NCBI GenBank assembly: GCA_002067745.1
Contig: MVRU01000002.1
Location: 1 to 64,000 of the forward strand
From: Syntrophus sp. PtaU1.Bin005
GTDB taxonomy: Bacteria; Desulfobacterota; Syntrophia; Syntrophales; Syntrophaceae
Reading direction: 5' to 3'
Length of the DNA: 64,000 nucleotides
The notes beneath the pieces are model-generated. The model saw only the letters and a list, made by a program, of their open reading frames with translations, ran no database searches and was not told the DNA's origin. Below, piece by piece: positions 54,507 through 63,524 of this stretch. Each line of letters starts with the position of its first letter. Positions within the stretch are counted from its first letter, which is position 1. A program made the position numbers and the translations under genes.

Positions 54507-54941
54507 ATGTTTGAGCGCATATTGTACCCCACCGATTTTTCTGATGTATCCATGAAAGCCGTTCGTTACGTCAAGCAGCTCAAGGACGCAGGCGCAAAAG
54601 AGGCCATCGTCCTTCATGTGATTGACGAAAGGTCCCTCGTTCTGACGTCACACGAAATTGCCATTGACTTTGCAGCCATTGAGAACGAACTGAGGAAGGC
54701 CGCCGATGAGAGGGGCAACAAGATTCTGGAAGAATTGAGGGAAAGAGGGCTGGAGGCCAGGTTGAAGATCGTAAAGGGGAATCCCTTTAAGACAATTCTC
54801 AAAACAGCGCAGGAAGAGGACGTTTCCCTGATCGTGATCGGGTCTCACGGCAGAAGCAACGTAGAGGAAATGCTGCTGGGGTCGGTCTCCGAAGCGGTGA
54901 TCCGCAAGGCCGTCCGCCCGGTCCTGGTGGTGAAGAGGTAG
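54507..54941 (+). CDS. universal stress protein (UspA family), copy 2
   Basis: 144 residues. MFERILYPTDFSDVSMKAV and IVIGSHGRSNVEEMLLGSVS match copy 1 closely; the middle third (DERSLVLTSHEIAIDF) is the most divergent part. Preceded by AAGGAGGAG. It is 64 bp after copy 1 and is followed by a strong terminator. Confidence 0.93.
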   Translation: MFERILYPTDFSDVSMKAVRYVKQLKDAGAKEAIVLHVIDERSLVLTSHEIAIDFAAIENELRKAADERGNKILEELRERGLEARLKIVKGNPFKTILKTAQEEDVSLIVIGSHGRSNVEEMLLGSVSEAVIRKAVRPVLVVKR

Positions 54942-54948
54942 GATGCAC

Positions 54949-54993
54949 CGGGGCGCGTTGAAGGAAAACCGTTCGACGCGCCCCGATTTTTTT
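54949..54993 (+). terminator. Rho-independent terminator after the usp pair
   Basis: CGGGGCGCGTTGAA (54949-54962) pairs with TTCGACGCGCCCCG (54972-54985) with one mismatch, followed by A and seven T. It reaches the end of the convergent glyS gene. Confidence 0.88.
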
Positions 54994-57065
54994 CAGGATG
55001 CCGTCACGATTTTCGAGAAGTCGGCAATGCGGCGGAAGAGGGAAAAAAGAGCCTCCAGAAGCGACAGCCGATTGAAGCGGATGGCTTCCTCCTCCACCAT
55101 GACCATCACTGATCCGAAGAACCGGTCGATCGGCTCGCGCAGGGCGGCGAGTTCCAGAAGTGCGGCAGGATAATCCTCCTTCTGCAAAGCCTGGAGAACT
55201 TTATCGCGGGTTTCAATAAAGGTCGAATGCAGCAGGATCTCCTCTTCCAGGTTGAACAGTGACGGTTCGATGCGGCCGTTTCCGAATTCCTTCAGGATGT
55301 TTCCGGCCCGCTTGAAGGCGATTGCCAGCGGTTCGTAAGCGGGATGCGTTTTGAAGGTTTCCATGGCTTCAATCTTCTGGATGACCTGAACGAGGTCGGA
55401 GAATCCCGCGGCAAGAACGGCGCTGACGACGTCCTGGGGGTGACCCTGGGAAATCAGCATATTTTCGAGCCGCCCCCGGAAGAACTCCAGGACATCCTTC
55501 GCCGTTTCTTCCGCCGGGCGCGTCATCTTTCCATCCAGGATAGCCAGGCTTGTACTCACCAGGTCCTCCAGCATAAGGGGATACCGCTTTTCAAGGATGA
55601 TGTTGATGATGCCCAGCGCCTGGCGGCGCAGGGCATAGGGATCCGCCGTGCCGGTGGGAACTAGGCGGACGCCGAAGAACCCGGCAATGGTGTCCATTTT
55701 GTCCGCTATGCTGACGATGGCGCCTTCATGGGTTTCAGGAAGATTTCCTCCGGCGGTGACCGGGAGGTAATGCTCGTAGATCGCCTTGGCTACGGCGGGA
55801 TCTTCACCGGCCAGCAGGGCGTACTCTCGGCCCATGATCCCCTGAAGTTCTGAAAATTCGCCAACCATCTGGGTGTCCAGGTCGGCCTTGGCCAGCAGGG
55901 ATGCGCGATCCACCCGGTCTTTCAGAGAGGGGCCGATGCGCTCGGCGATATAGGCCGCAAGTTTTCGAAAGCGCTGAACCTTTTCGTAGGAAGTCCCCAG
56001 CAGTGTGTGGAAGACGACCTGCTGGAGCCCCTCGACGCGGTCCTCAAGGGGCGTTTTCTGATCTTCCTCAAAGAAGAACTGGGCATCGGACAACCTCGCC
56101 CGGATGACTTTTTCATTCCCCCGCTTTACAACGGCGGGGTCCCGGGCCAGGGTATTGTTGACCGTGATGAAATAGGGCAGCAGCTGACCCGCCGAATCGA
56201 CGACGGGGAAATATTTCTGATGGGACATCATGGAGGTGGTCAGGACCTCCCCGGGAAGGTCCAGGTATTTCCGGTCAAAGCTGCCGCAGACAACGGTGGG
56301 GTACTCCACGAGGTACGTCACCGTTTCCAGCAGATCGCCGTTTTCCAGGATGCGGCCGGATACGGCGGCTGCGGCTTTGCGCGCCTCCTCGAGAATGATC
56401 CGCTTGCGCTCCCCGGGATCGACCATTACAAAATGGTCCCGTGTCCCTTCGAGATATTCGGACAGGTTGGAGACGGGGAATGCCTCGGGCTTCATGAACC
56501 GGTGTCCCCGGGACAGGTTTCCGCTCTCAATGGTTTCAATCCGGAAGGGGACCACGGCGCCGCCGTACAGGGCAAGAATCCAGTGGATCGGGCGGGCGAA
56601 ACGGAAGTCCAGGTCTCCCCACCGCATGGACTTTTTGAAGGAAAGAGACGCCACCAGCCTGGATAGGATTTCCGGAAGCAGGGAAGCGCTGTCCTGGCCG
56701 GAAATGTGTTTGCGGATGCAGAGGTATTCCCCCTTGTCGGTCGACAGGGTGCCGACTTCCGAGATGTCGACGCCCTGCCCCTTTGCAAAGCCCAGGGCCG
56801 CCTTGGTGGGATTTCCCTCGGAATCAAAGGAGACCCTTTTTGCGGGGCCGAGCTTTTCAATCAGCTGATCCTCCTGCCTCTCGGCCACATCGGCCACGGC
56901 CAGACAGAGCCGTCGGGGGGTTCCGAAGGTCCGGATCGTTCCGTATGAAATCCGTTCATCGGTCAGCGCTTTGCGGATCAGTGAACTCATGTCGTTCAGC
57001 GCCTTGGGAATAAAGGCGGCAGGAATTTCCTCCGTCCCTATCTCCAGCAGCAGTTCGTTGCTCAT
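54993..57065 (-). CDS. glyS: glycyl-tRNA synthetase beta subunit
   Basis: 690 residues. LLLEIGTEEIPAAFIPKAL is the family N-terminus. GTPRRLCLAVADVAERQ, MRWGDLDFRFARPIHWILAL, HQKYFPVVD, ARLSDAQFFFEEDQKTPLE and ADPYALRRQALGI are the standard GlyS landmarks. The C-terminal DALR-like anticodon domain is complete. ATG 57065 follows GGGAGAG. It lies 81 bp after glyQ, with which it forms the alpha2beta2 enzyme. Confidence 0.97.
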   Translation of the reverse strand: MSNELLLEIGTEEIPAAFIPKALNDMSSLIRKALTDERISYGTIRTFGTPRRLCLAVADVAERQEDQLIEKLGPAKRVSFDSEGNPTKAALGFAKGQGVDISEVGTLSTDKGEYLCIRKHISGQDSASLLPEILSRLVASLSFKKSMRWGDLDFRFARPIHWILALYGGAVVPFRIETIESGNLSRGHRFMKPEAFPVSNLSEYLEGTRDHFVMVDPGERKRIILEEARKAAAAVSGRILENGDLLETVTYLVEYPTVVCGSFDRKYLDLPGEVLTTSMMSHQKYFPVVDSAGQLLPYFITVNNTLARDPAVVKRGNEKVIRARLSDAQFFFEEDQKTPLEDRVEGLQQVVFHTLLGTSYEKVQRFRKLAAYIAERIGPSLKDRVDRASLLAKADLDTQMVGEFSELQGIMGREYALLAGEDPAVAKAIYEHYLPVTAGGNLPETHEGAIVSIADKMDTIAGFFGVRLVPTGTADPYALRRQALGIINIILEKRYPLMLEDLVSTSLAILDGKMTRPAEETAKDVLEFFRGRLENMLISQGHPQDVVSAVLAAGFSDLVQVIQKIEAMETFKTHPAYEPLAIAFKRAGNILKEFGNGRIEPSLFNLEEEILLHSTFIETRDKVLQALQKEDYPAALLELAALREPIDRFFGSVMVMVEEEAIRFNRLSLLEALFSLFRRIADFSKIVTAS

Positions 57066-57146
57066 CTGACTCTCCCATCTTTTCATCGTTATGGATTGCT
57101 TTTCAAAAAGCGTCGTGTTGGATTTGTTCGAAACCAGACCCCGGCT

Positions 57147-58025
57147 CTAGGCTTCTGCTCTGTTCAGCAGGGGAAATCCCATGCGCTCCCGCTGACGGAT
57201 GTATCCTTCGGCGGAAAGCCTGGCCAGGTTTCGGACTCTTCCGATGTAGCTGGTCCGTTCGGCCACACTGATCGCTCCGCGGGCGTTGAGGAGGTTGAAG
57301 GTGTGCGAGCATTTGAGGCAGTAGTCGTAAGCGGGAAGAACCAGGTCCTTCTCCGCCGTCCGGATGGCTTCCGCTTCATAGGCATCGAAGAGTTTTCTCA
57401 GCATGTCCACGTCGGCAATTTCGAAGTTGTAGGTGGAGAATTCCACTTCGCCCTGGTGATGAACATCTCCATATTTGATGTTCTCACTCCATTGTAGATC
57501 ATAGACATTGTCGATCCCCTGGATATACATGGCGATGCGTTCAATGCCGTAGGTCAGCTCAGCGCAGACGGGCTTCACATCGATGCCGCCCACCTGCTGG
57601 AAATAGGTGAACTGAGAGATCTCCATGCCGTCCAGCCAGACTTCCCAGCCCAGGCCCCAGGCCCCAACGGTGGGTGATTCCCAATCGTCTTCCACAAAGC
57701 GGATGTCATGATCCAGCGGATCGATGCCGAAGCTACGGAGAGAGTCCAGGTAGAGATCCTGGATGTTCAGGGGCGAGGGCTTCATGATGACCTGATACTG
57801 GTAGTAGTGCTGCAGGCGGTTCGGGTTTTCGCCGTAACGGCCGTCCGTCGGCCGGCGGGACGGCTCCACGTAGGCCACATTCCAGGGTTCCGGACCCAGG
57901 GCCCGCAGGAAGGTGGCGGGATTGAAGGTCCCTGCACCCACTTCGATATCGTAGGGCTGCTGAATCACGCAGCCCTGATTCGCCCAATAGTGTTCAAGGG
58001 CAAAGATCAGTTCCTGAAAAGTCAC
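57147..58025 (-). CDS. glyQ: glycyl-tRNA synthetase alpha subunit
   Basis: 292 residues. [60 protein letters not shown] and [20 protein letters not shown] are diagnostic class II GlyQ motifs. It forms the glycine-activating core. It is the first gene of the glyQS pair; 227 bp separate it from recO upstream, with no feature seen in that gap. Confidence 0.97.
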   Translation of the reverse strand: MTFQELIFALEHYWANQGCVIQQPYDIEVGAGTFNPATFLRALGPEPWNVAYVEPSRRPTDGRYGENPNRLQHYYQYQVIMKPSPLNIQDLYLDSLRSFGIDPLDHDIRFVEDDWESPTVGAWGLGWEVWLDGMEISQFTYFQQVGGIDVKPVCAELTYGIERIAMYIQGIDNVYDLQWSENIKYGDVHHQGEVEFSTYNFEIADVDMLRKLFDAYEAEAIRTAEKDLVLPAYDYCLKCSHTFNLLNARGAISVAERTSYIGRVRNLARLSAEGYIRQRERMGFPLLNRAEA

Positions 58026-58252
58026 CTTGTGCCTCCTGTGCTTTATTGCATATTCCCATTATTTTTAAGAAGTTCCGGCGGCTACCTAACATGATGAGGT
58101 CTTCGTGTCAACACGAAAAAGCCGCGCTACCCGATTCCGCCGCCGGGAACGTTCTCCTTCGGCGACCGGATCGGACCCCTGGCCTGCCTCTCCGGGCGCC
58201 GGCGTGCTGCCGCGCTTTGCCTCCGGCGGTCACGTGTGATCCGGGACCGGGT

Positions 58253-59032
58253 TTACACGCCCATTGACTGGATTTCGTCAAGAACCTTGAGGGACTTCAG
58301 CTCCTTTCCGAGGATATGGCCGATAAAGAGGGAGAGGAGCGACTTGCTTTCCCGGGCGGTCTGCCCCGAGAACAGGATCCGCTTCATCTTTCCCGCTTCG
58401 ATTTCCTTCCCGAGAAGGAGGGTCTTGATGGTGCCGAGGGAAACCGGCAGGATGTTGGAATCCGGCGATTTGGAAAAGCAGGACCGGCAATGCAGGCCGC
58501 CCTGGGCGATGCTGAACACGTACTGCTGCCGCGAATCCAGGGGCGAGTTGCACAGGATGCAGCGGTCAAGCGCCGGTGCGAAACCGGAAAGCTTCAGGTG
58601 ACGGATCTCGAAGAAGCGCAGAAGTCGTTCCGAGGTGTCCCCCTCTTCAATAAGCGACAGAAAGGTCTGCAGATGCAGGAAGAGTTCCGGATCCGTTTTC
58701 TCCTCTGAAGAGAAATGATCGACGAGATCGATGAGATACGAGGCAAGAAGGGTTCGGTCCAGGGATTTGCGGATTTGAGGATATTCATTGAGCCGGTGGC
58801 AGCTTTCCAGCCAGGCCAGCTGATCCCGCTGCTTCCGGGCGAAAAGGAGGGAGGAACAGCAGAAGGGCTCAAGAACATTGACAAACCGTTTACGGCTGTT
58901 TCTCGCCCCCTTGGCGATGGCGGTCAGCTTTCCGAAATCCCGGGTGTAGAAGGTCACAATCAGATCCGAGTCGCCGTAGTTCAGCGCCTTCAGAACGATT
59001 CCCTCGGTTTTGTGAGTGGCTCGAGCATTCAT
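58253..59032 (-). CDS. recO: DNA repair protein RecO
   Basis: 259 residues. The N-terminal OB fold begins THKTEGIVLKALNYGDSDLI and continues FGKLTAIAKGARNSRKRF. The zinc finger is CILCNSPLD with LHCRSCFSK near residues 155-180. It mediates RecA loading with RecR. It lies 47 bp after pyrC on the same strand. Confidence 0.93.
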   Translation of the reverse strand: MNARATHKTEGIVLKALNYGDSDLIVTFYTRDFGKLTAIAKGARNSRKRFVNVLEPFCCSSLLFARKQRDQLAWLESCHRLNEYPQIRKSLDRTLLASYLIDLVDHFSSEEKTDPELFLHLQTFLSLIEEGDTSERLLRFFEIRHLKLSGFAPALDRCILCNSPLDSRQQYVFSIAQGGLHCRSCFSKSPDSNILPVSLGTIKTLLLGKEIEAGKMKRILFSGQTARESKSLLSLFIGHILGKELKSLKVLDEIQSMGV

Positions 59033-59079
59033 GTCTGAACATTCAAAGAGGACGCTGCCGGCTTCGGGCGGGCCGCCTC

Positions 59080-60360
59080 CTAATCTTCCGAATAAACGAC
59101 TCTCCCTTTCACCAGGGTCATGAGCACTTTCCCCTTTAGCGTCCAGCCGAAGAAGGGGGAATTTTTCCCTTTTGAACGCCAGCTGAGGGGGTCGACGATC
59201 CAGCTCCTGTCGGGATCGAAGACCGTAATGTCCGCGTCGGCTCCCGGAAGGAGCGCTCCCCCCGGGATGTTCAGGATCTTGGCCGGATTGGTGCTCATCT
59301 TCCGGACCAGTTCCGAAAGGGTCAAAAGCCCGTCATCGACGAGCCTGAGGCTCAGGGCAAGCGCCGTTTCAAGGCCGGAGATGCCGCTGGCGGCATATTC
59401 AAATTCCACCTCCTTGTCGGTGGCGGCATGGGGCGCATGGTCCGTGGCGATCACATCGAGGGTGCCGTCCCGCAGTCCTTCCCGGATGGCCTTCCGATCC
59501 AGGGGGCTCCTCAGGGGGGGATTGACCTTGAAGGAGGGGTCAAAATCCCGAAGGGCTTCGTCCGTCAGGGTGAAATAGTGGGGCGCTGTTTCCGCCGTGA
59601 CCGGGATTCCCCGTGCTTTGGCGTTGCGGATCATCCGTACGGATCCGGCGGAGCTCACATGGGAGATGTGCAGGGCCGCCCCGGTATATTCGGCGAGAAG
59701 AAGGTCGCGGGCGATCATCACCTCTTCGGCCAGAGTGGGGATGCCGGGAAGCCCCAGCTCCGTGGAGATCCGCCCCTCGTTCATGAGGCCGCCGGCAGAC
59801 AGCGAAAGATCTTCGCAGTGGGGGATAATCACCAGGCCCAGCGAAGAGGCATATTCCAGGGCCCGTCTCATGAGGCCGCTGTCCACGACGGGCTTTCCGT
59901 CGTCGGAAAAGGCGACCGCGCCGGCCTCTTTCAAATCGCCGAATTCTGCAAGGGTCCTTCCCTCGGACCTGAGGGAGATGGCGGCTACGGGATAGACATG
60001 GACAAGGTTGCACTCCCCGGCCCGCTTCACGATGTATTCCGTCACGGCCCGGCTGTCGTTGACGGGGTCGGTGTTCGGCATGCAGGCGATTGAAGTAAAT
60101 CCCCCGGCCGCAGCCGCTTCGCTGCCTGAGCGGATGGTTTCCTTGTATTCATACCCGGGTTCCCGCAGATGGGTGTGCATGTCCACAAGGCCGGGCAGAA
60201 CGACTTTGCCCTCAAGGTGCACAACGCGTGTTTCTCCGGTGGTGTCGTCCATGGAATCCGCGATGGCGGCAATCTTTCCTTCCTCGATGAGGATATCTTT
60301 TACACCATCGAGATTCCGGGAGGGGTCGACGACTCTGCCTCCTTTCAGCAGTATGCTCAT
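59080..60360 (-). CDS. pyrC: dihydroorotase
   Basis: 426 residues. [17 protein letters not shown] is the metal-binding HxH motif and substrate Arg, IPHCEDLSL and [12 protein letters not shown] carry further metal-ligand histidines, and [10 protein letters not shown] is the catalytic Asp motif. The length is that of class I bacterial dihydroorotases. It closes carbamoyl-aspartate to dihydroorotate. Its ATG overlaps the pyrB stop by four bases. Confidence 0.96.
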   Translation of the reverse strand: MSILLKGGRVVDPSRNLDGVKDILIEEGKIAAIADSMDDTTGETRVVHLEGKVVLPGLVDMHTHLREPGYEYKETIRSGSEAAAAGGFTSIACMPNTDPVNDSRAVTEYIVKRAGECNLVHVYPVAAISLRSEGRTLAEFGDLKEAGAVAFSDDGKPVVDSGLMRRALEYASSLGLVIIPHCEDLSLSAGGLMNEGRISTELGLPGIPTLAEEVMIARDLLLAEYTGAALHISHVSSAGSVRMIRNAKARGIPVTAETAPHYFTLTDEALRDFDPSFKVNPPLRSPLDRKAIREGLRDGTLDVIATDHAPHAATDKEVEFEYAASGISGLETALALSLRLVDDGLLTLSELVRKMSTNPAKILNIPGGALLPGADADITVFDPDRSWIVDPLSWRSKGKNSPFFGWTLKGKVLMTLVKGRVVYSED

Positions 60361-61280
60361 TCTATGGCTCCTGTCAGAAGATAAAGAAGGGCCATCCGGA
60401 CGGCGACCCCGTTGGTGACCTGTTCCAGAATGACGGAGTTCGCCCCGTCGGCTATTTCGGGAGAGATCTCCACGCCGCGATTGACGGGACCAGGGTGCAT
60501 GACCAGGACATCCGGTCTGGCCCGTTGGATGTTGTCCCCGTTCAGGCAGTAAAACGCGGAATATTCCCGAAGGGAGGGAAAGACGCTCCGCTGTTCCCGC
60601 TCCGTCTGAATCCGGAGCATCATGACCACATCCGCGTCTTGAAGGGCCTCCTCCAGGCGAAAGGATACCTTGACCCCCAGTTCCCGGATGTCCCTCGGCA
60701 TCATGGTGGCGGGGCCTGCCACAGTCAGATGGGCCCCCATTTTGTTCAATCCGTAGATGTTGGAACGGGCGACGCGGCTGTGGGCGATGTCGCCGACGAT
60801 GGTCACGTTCAACCCGGAGAGGGTGCCCTTGCGGCTCCGTATCGTCATCATGTCGAGCAGCGCCTGGGTGGGGTGCTCATGGGCACCGTCGCCGGCATTG
60901 ATGATGGACTGTCTGACCAGCCGGGCCAGCATGTGAGGCGCTCCGGCGCAGCTGTGGCGGATCACGATCACGTCCGGATTCATGGCTTCGAGGTTCCTTG
61001 CTGTATCCGCCAGGGTTTCCCCCTTGACCAGACTGCTCGTGGAGGCCGAGATATTGATGGTGTCGGCGCTCAGGCGCTTGCCGGCGATTTCAAAGGAGGT
61101 GCGGGTCCGGGTACTGGCCTCGACAAAAAAATTGATGATCGTTTTACCGCGGAGAGTCGGCACCTTTTTGATGTCACGCGTGGATACCTCGAGAAAAGAC
61201 TCCGCCGTGTCGAGAATCAGGGATATTTCCTCCCCGGATAGGTCCTTGATCCCCAGAAGATCCTTACGTTCCCACTTCAT
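60357..61280 (-). CDS. pyrB: aspartate carbamoyltransferase catalytic subunit
   Basis: 307 residues. [19 protein letters not shown] is the carbamoyl-phosphate STRTR motif, [10 protein letters not shown] and [13 protein letters not shown] follow, and [12 protein letters not shown] closes the aspartate site. AGGAG eight bases upstream fixes ATG 61280. No pyrI is present. It catalyses the first committed pyrimidine step and lies between pyrR and pyrC. Confidence 0.96.
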   Translation of the reverse strand: MKWERKDLLGIKDLSGEEISLILDTAESFLEVSTRDIKKVPTLRGKTIINFFVEASTRTRTSFEIAGKRLSADTINISASTSSLVKGETLADTARNLEAMNPDVIVIRHSCAGAPHMLARLVRQSIINAGDGAHEHPTQALLDMMTIRSRKGTLSGLNVTIVGDIAHSRVARSNIYGLNKMGAHLTVAGPATMMPRDIRELGVKVSFRLEEALQDADVVMMLRIQTEREQRSVFPSLREYSAFYCLNGDNIQRARPDVLVMHPGPVNRGVEISPEIADGANSVILEQVTNGVAVRMALLYLLTGAIE

Positions 61281-61335
61281 GGTACAACTCCTGATTTCCA
61301 TAGACGAACGGGTTAATTTTCTGCCGGCATTTCCT

Positions 61336-61872
61336 CTAGTTGCTGTCCTCGACGACCACTTCATCACGACCGTTCTTCTCAATCAGGTTGACGCTGATTT
61401 CCTCCCAGAGGAAAGAGGGAAGATTCGCCCCGACGAAATCAGCCCTTATGGGAAGTTCACGATGCCCGCGGTCGATCAGGACGGCAAGCTGGATCGATTG
61501 AGGGCGTCCAAAATCGATGAGGGCATCCATGGCGGCCCGGATGGTCCTTCCCGTGAAGAGAACGTCGTCAACGAGGATGGCCTTCTTCTTATCCAGGCTG
61601 AAGGGAATCTCCGTCTTCATGATCCTGGGCTTCCTGTGAGCTGAAAGCAGATCGTCACGGTACATCGTGATATCCAGGATGCACGAAGGGACTTTAACCC
61701 CTTCAATGTCGAAGATTTTTTTCTGAAGACGTTCTGCGAGAAAAACGCCTCCCGTCCGAATGCCCACCAGAACCAGATCGGTTACGCCCTTATTCTTTTC
61801 GAGGATCTCATAGGCGATGCGAGTCAGCGATCGGTCGATCTCCGCTGCATCCATGACCAGTTTCTTTTGCAT
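61336..61872 (-). CDS. pyrR: PyrR bifunctional regulator / uracil phosphoribosyltransferase
   Basis: 178 residues. [21 protein letters not shown] is the PRPP loop, [16 protein letters not shown] the substrate strand and [18 protein letters not shown] the PyrR-specific C-terminal motif. In many bacteria PyrR binds pyr mRNA with UMP to promote attenuation. A candidate target lies in its own leader. It is the first gene of pyrRBC. Confidence 0.95.
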   Translation of the reverse strand: MQKKLVMDAAEIDRSLTRIAYEILEKNKGVTDLVLVGIRTGGVFLAERLQKKIFDIEGVKVPSCILDITMYRDDLLSAHRKPRIMKTEIPFSLDKKKAILVDDVLFTGRTIRAAMDALIDFGRPQSIQLAVLIDRGHRELPIRADFVGANLPSFLWEEISVNLIEKNGRDEVVVEDSN

Positions 61873-61970
61873 TTTCCCGGATTCCTTTCCTGGATTTCTG
61901 CTGCCGCATCATAGAAAAAAGCCGAAGACCGGGATTTCCCGCAGTGTTTCTGTAACGACTATCGTTCGGC

Positions 61971-62022
61971 AAAAAAAAACCTTCCCGTAAATTGAGAAGG
62001 CTGGTCTCTCTGTATGAAAGCC
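61971..62022 (-). promoter_or_regulatory. candidate PyrR-dependent attenuator in the pyrR leader
   Basis: On the minus strand, a hairpin with arms GGCT (62022-62019) and AGCC (62002-61999) encloses TACAGAGAGACC, close to the PyrR-binding consensus UCCAGAGAGGCU (3 of 12 differ). It is followed at once by a terminator: CCTTCTC (62000-61994) with GGGAAGG (61986-61980) and nine U. The two stems share two bases. About 100 bases separate it from the pyrR ATG. PyrR binding is inferred. Confidence 0.65.
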
Positions 62023-62075
62023 GATTGTTACCAGGGTCATTCCTTGCCTCATGCTCACTGTTCCTATTGGAGATG

Positions 62076-62104
62076 CTTCTAGTAGAATATTCCTGTTCTG
62101 TCAA
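62076..62104 (-). promoter_or_regulatory. probable promoter of the pyrRBC operon
   Basis: Minus strand: TTGACA (62104-62099), a 17-base spacer, TAGAAG (62081-62076). Transcription would start near 62068 and traverse the attenuator. The opposite strand carries the MgtE-N/CBS gene from 62235. Confidence 0.6.
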
Positions 62105-62234
62105 GCCGCAATGTGATTTCGGAGAGTTAAGACCGCCGTTTTCAGGATGCCATAAAAGGGAAGGCCGTCCGGGGGAAAAATCTTTTTTTTACCGGTCAAT
62201 AATGTTATACGCACTGCACCTGGAGGGAAAATGT

Positions 62235-63497
62235 ATGGCGGCTGAATACGAACCTCAGGTTTTTTTGTTTTTGAGCCAGATCCTGAGGAAAAAAATGATT
62301 GATGTCAAGGGGCGGCCCCTGGGCCAGATCCTTGATGTGGTGGTCCCTCTTGGTGAACCTTATCCCTCCGTAAGCGGTGTCCTGGTGAAGCCGGACCACC
62401 GCGGGACGCCGGTGATCATGCCCTGGCGGAATCTTGTCGAAGTGAACGGATGCTTCGTGGTTGACACCCGGGAAGCGGACACCTCCTGGGAAGGGGGGAC
62501 GGAGGCGGAGGAGATCTGGCTGAAGGAAAGCCTCCTGGATAAGCAGATTGTTGACACCAATGGCGCCAAGGTGCGGCGGGTCAATGATCTCCAGTTCCTC
62601 ATGGCTCGGGGCGGCCTTTACCTGATCCATGTGGATGTGGGCTTCCGGGGCCTCATGCGGCGGGTCGGCCTGGAAAAGGTGACGGATTATCTCCTGAAGG
62701 GGCTTTTTGAATACGACCTGCCCGATCAGTTCATCTCCTGGCAGTTTGTCCAGCCGCTGTCTTCACCGGGCCTTCTGCGCCTGAACGTTGCAGAAAGCCG
62801 GTTAGCCCAGCTTCACCCGGCGGATATCGCCGACATTATCGAAGAGCTCGATATCCGCCAGCGCACGGCGGTTTTCCAGTCCCTGGATGTGGAAACCGCG
62901 GCGGAAACGCTGGAGGAAACGGATCCGAAGATCCAGGTCACCCTGATCGAGAATATGGACGTTGAACAGGCCAGCGATATTATCGAGGAAATGTCCCTGA
63001 GTGATGCGGCGGACCTGCTGGCGGATCTTCCCAGGGACAAGGCGGAAGACATTCTCGAGGCCATGGAGCAGGACATTGCCGATGATGTCAAGGAGCTTCT
63101 TGCCCACCCTGAGGAAACGGCCGGGGGGCTCATGACGACGGCCTACCTGAGCTTCCTGCCGCAGACGACGGTTATGGAGGCCCTTCAGGTGGTCCACCGG
63201 GAGGCCGAAGATCTGGATTTTGTCTATTACCTGTATGTTGTCGATGAAGAGGAGCACCTCCTGGGGCTTTTGAGTCTCAGAGAGCTGCTGGTCGCCCTGC
63301 CGGAGACCTGCCTTTCAGACCTGATGTTCCGACGGGTCGTCACGGTCGAGCTTGATGAGGACAAAGATTCGATTGCCAGCGATTTTGCCAAGTACGGCAT
63401 CATGGCCATCCCGGTGGTGGATGATCAGATGAGGCTGCAGGGGGTCATCATGTTCAAGGATCTGCTCGAAGTGGTTGCACCAAGACTGGGGAAATAA
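62235..63497 (+). CDS. PRC-barrel / MgtE-N / CBS protein lacking the MgtE pore
   Basis: 420 residues from ATG 62235, GGAGGG seven bases upstream. Residues ~10-190 resemble PRC-barrel-like modules (IDVKGRPLGQILDVV, QIVDTNGAKVRRVNDLQFL). An MgtE N-domain follows (~195-285: LHPADIADIIEELDIRQRTA, SDAADLLADLPRDKAEDIL), then a CBS pair (~290-415: GLMTTAYLSFLPQTTV, YYLYVVDEEEHLLGLLSL, YGIMAIPVVDDQMRLQGVI). There is no transmembrane domain. In MgtE these cytosolic parts sense Mg2+ and gate the channel. Here they precede an NRAMP transporter by 27 bp and may regulate it; that is inference. Confidence 0.85.
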   Translation: MAAEYEPQVFLFLSQILRKKMIDVKGRPLGQILDVVVPLGEPYPSVSGVLVKPDHRGTPVIMPWRNLVEVNGCFVVDTREADTSWEGGTEAEEIWLKESLLDKQIVDTNGAKVRRVNDLQFLMARGGLYLIHVDVGFRGLMRRVGLEKVTDYLLKGLFEYDLPDQFISWQFVQPLSSPGLLRLNVAESRLAQLHPADIADIIEELDIRQRTAVFQSLDVETAAETLEETDPKIQVTLIENMDVEQASDIIEEMSLSDAADLLADLPRDKAEDILEAMEQDIADDVKELLAHPEETAGGLMTTAYLSFLPQTTVMEALQVVHREAEDLDFVYYLYVVDEEEHLLGLLSLRELLVALPETCLSDLMFRRVVTVELDEDKDSIASDFAKYGIMAIPVVDDQMRLQGVIMFKDLLEVVAPRLGK

Positions 63498-63524
63498 GGC
63501 GATGAAAGACGATGGTGGCCACCT

